The notes under the pieces: model-generated
The model's input: only the letters and a program-made list of their open reading frames with translations
Database searches by the model: none
Told to the model about the DNA's origin: nothing
Part shown: positions 5,578 through 5,994 of the stretch, piece after piece
Position numbering within the stretch: the stretch's first letter is position 1
Layout: each line of letters starts with the position of its first letter
Origin: Acidobacteriaceae bacterium
GTDB taxonomy: Bacteria; Acidobacteriota; Terriglobia; Bryobacterales; Bryobacteraceae
Assembly: GCA_019244945.1 (NCBI GenBank)
Contig: JAFASD010000150.1
Location: forward strand, 1 to 5,994
Reading direction: 5' to 3'
DNA length: 5,994 nucleotides
Position numbers and translations under genes: made by a program

Positions 5578-5994
5578 ATGGCCTCGCGTAGCGTCAATAA
5601 AGTCCTTCTGATTGGGAACCTGGGTCGTGACGCGGAAACAAAATTCACGCCCTCAGGAGTCTCGGTGACGCGGTTTTCCGTCGCCACGACCCGAAGCTGG
5701 AAAGACCAGCAGACGAATGAATGGAAAGAGGAAACGAACTGGACGAATATCGTCCTCTGGCGTCAGGAGAATCTAGCTAACTATCTGACGAAAGGCAAAC
5801 AGGTCTTTGTCGAAGGCCGGTTGCAAACTCGGAGTTACGACGATAAGGACGGAAAAAAGGTCTATGCAACCGAGGTAGTTGCTGAAGAGGTGCTTCTACT
5901 CGGAGGTCGGGGCGAAGGCGCGCCCGCCTACGAAACTGGCGCCCAAACTACAGCGCGTCCGCCATCTAGCCGGGGCAAGGCAGCCGCGCCGGGA
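5578..5994 (+). CDS. ssb: Single-stranded DNA-binding protein SSB (3' end beyond window)
   Basis: The open frame runs without a stop to the window edge (139 residues seen). It encodes the OB-fold protein that coats single-stranded DNA during replication, recombination and repair. The N-terminus SVNKVLLIGNLGRDAE (5-20), TPSGVSVTRFSVATTR (24-39), the WxxIVLW-type strand around Trp55-Trp61 and the FVEGRLQTRSY segment (77-87) are classic SSB. Trp41, Trp55 and Tyr87 match the base-stacking positions Trp40, Trp54 and Trp88 of E. coli SSB by spacing. The OB fold ends at about 109 and a disordered Gly/Pro/Ala-rich linker begins. The acidic C-terminal tip that recruits partner proteins is outside the window. 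The gene starts 43 bases after the repeat-protein stop; no convincing promoter is visible between them. Confidence 0.95.
   Translation, partial: MASRSVNKVLLIGNLGRDAETKFTPSGVSVTRFSVATTRSWKDQQTNEWKEETNWTNIVLWRQENLANYLTKGKQVFVEGRLQTRSYDDKDGKKVYATEVVAEEVLLLGGRGEGAPAYETGAQTTARPPSSRGKAAAPG

Overview
This window is bacterial, moderately GC-rich, and every supportable gene lies on the + strand. The likeliest source is Acidobacteriota. Four points suggest this: an ATP synthase c subunit that carries an N-terminal signal peptide, an ECF-like sigma factor followed directly by a membrane-anchored Ser/Thr kinase with TPRs, an exported protein built from APGAG...GQGT / HAF-like repeats, and the local style of the proteins. 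This is inference from family resemblance; Verrucomicrobiota or another soil phylum is not excluded.

Layout: (i) 47-358, F-type ATP synthase subunit c (atpE) with a good ribosome binding site, followed by a hairpin that probably terminates transcription. (ii) 419-1303, a class I aldolase of the DHDPS/NAL superfamily that keeps the Schiff-base lysine but lacks the arginine typical of true dihydrodipicolinate synthase. (iii) 1422-2170, an ECF-like sigma-70 family factor split by a frameshift near 1890-1912: regions 2 and 4 are both present but in different frames. (iv) 2188-4245, a Ser/Thr protein kinase (Zn-ribbon-like N-terminus, complete kinase domain, one membrane helix, TPR sensor half), 17 nt after the sigma gene. 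(v) 4332-5534, an exported protein with seven tandem repeats of about 49 residues. (vi) 5578 to the window end, a single-stranded DNA-binding protein (ssb), cut by the window edge.

The sigma factor and kinase form a recognisable signalling pair: the kinase probably senses an extracytoplasmic or membrane-associated signal through its TPR half and may control the sigma factor by phosphorylation. A ten-base element, TCCTGAA(A/G)CT, occurs at a similar distance upstream of both the sigma gene and the repeat-protein gene. This allows the testable idea that the repeat protein is a target of the sigma factor and that the sigma gene is autoregulated. The outer genes (atpE, aldolase, ssb) look like ordinary metabolic or housekeeping genes with no clear link to this module.

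No tRNA, rRNA, CRISPR array or insertion sequence was seen. No gene-free stretch exceeds 300 bases; the longest gap is 1304-1421.
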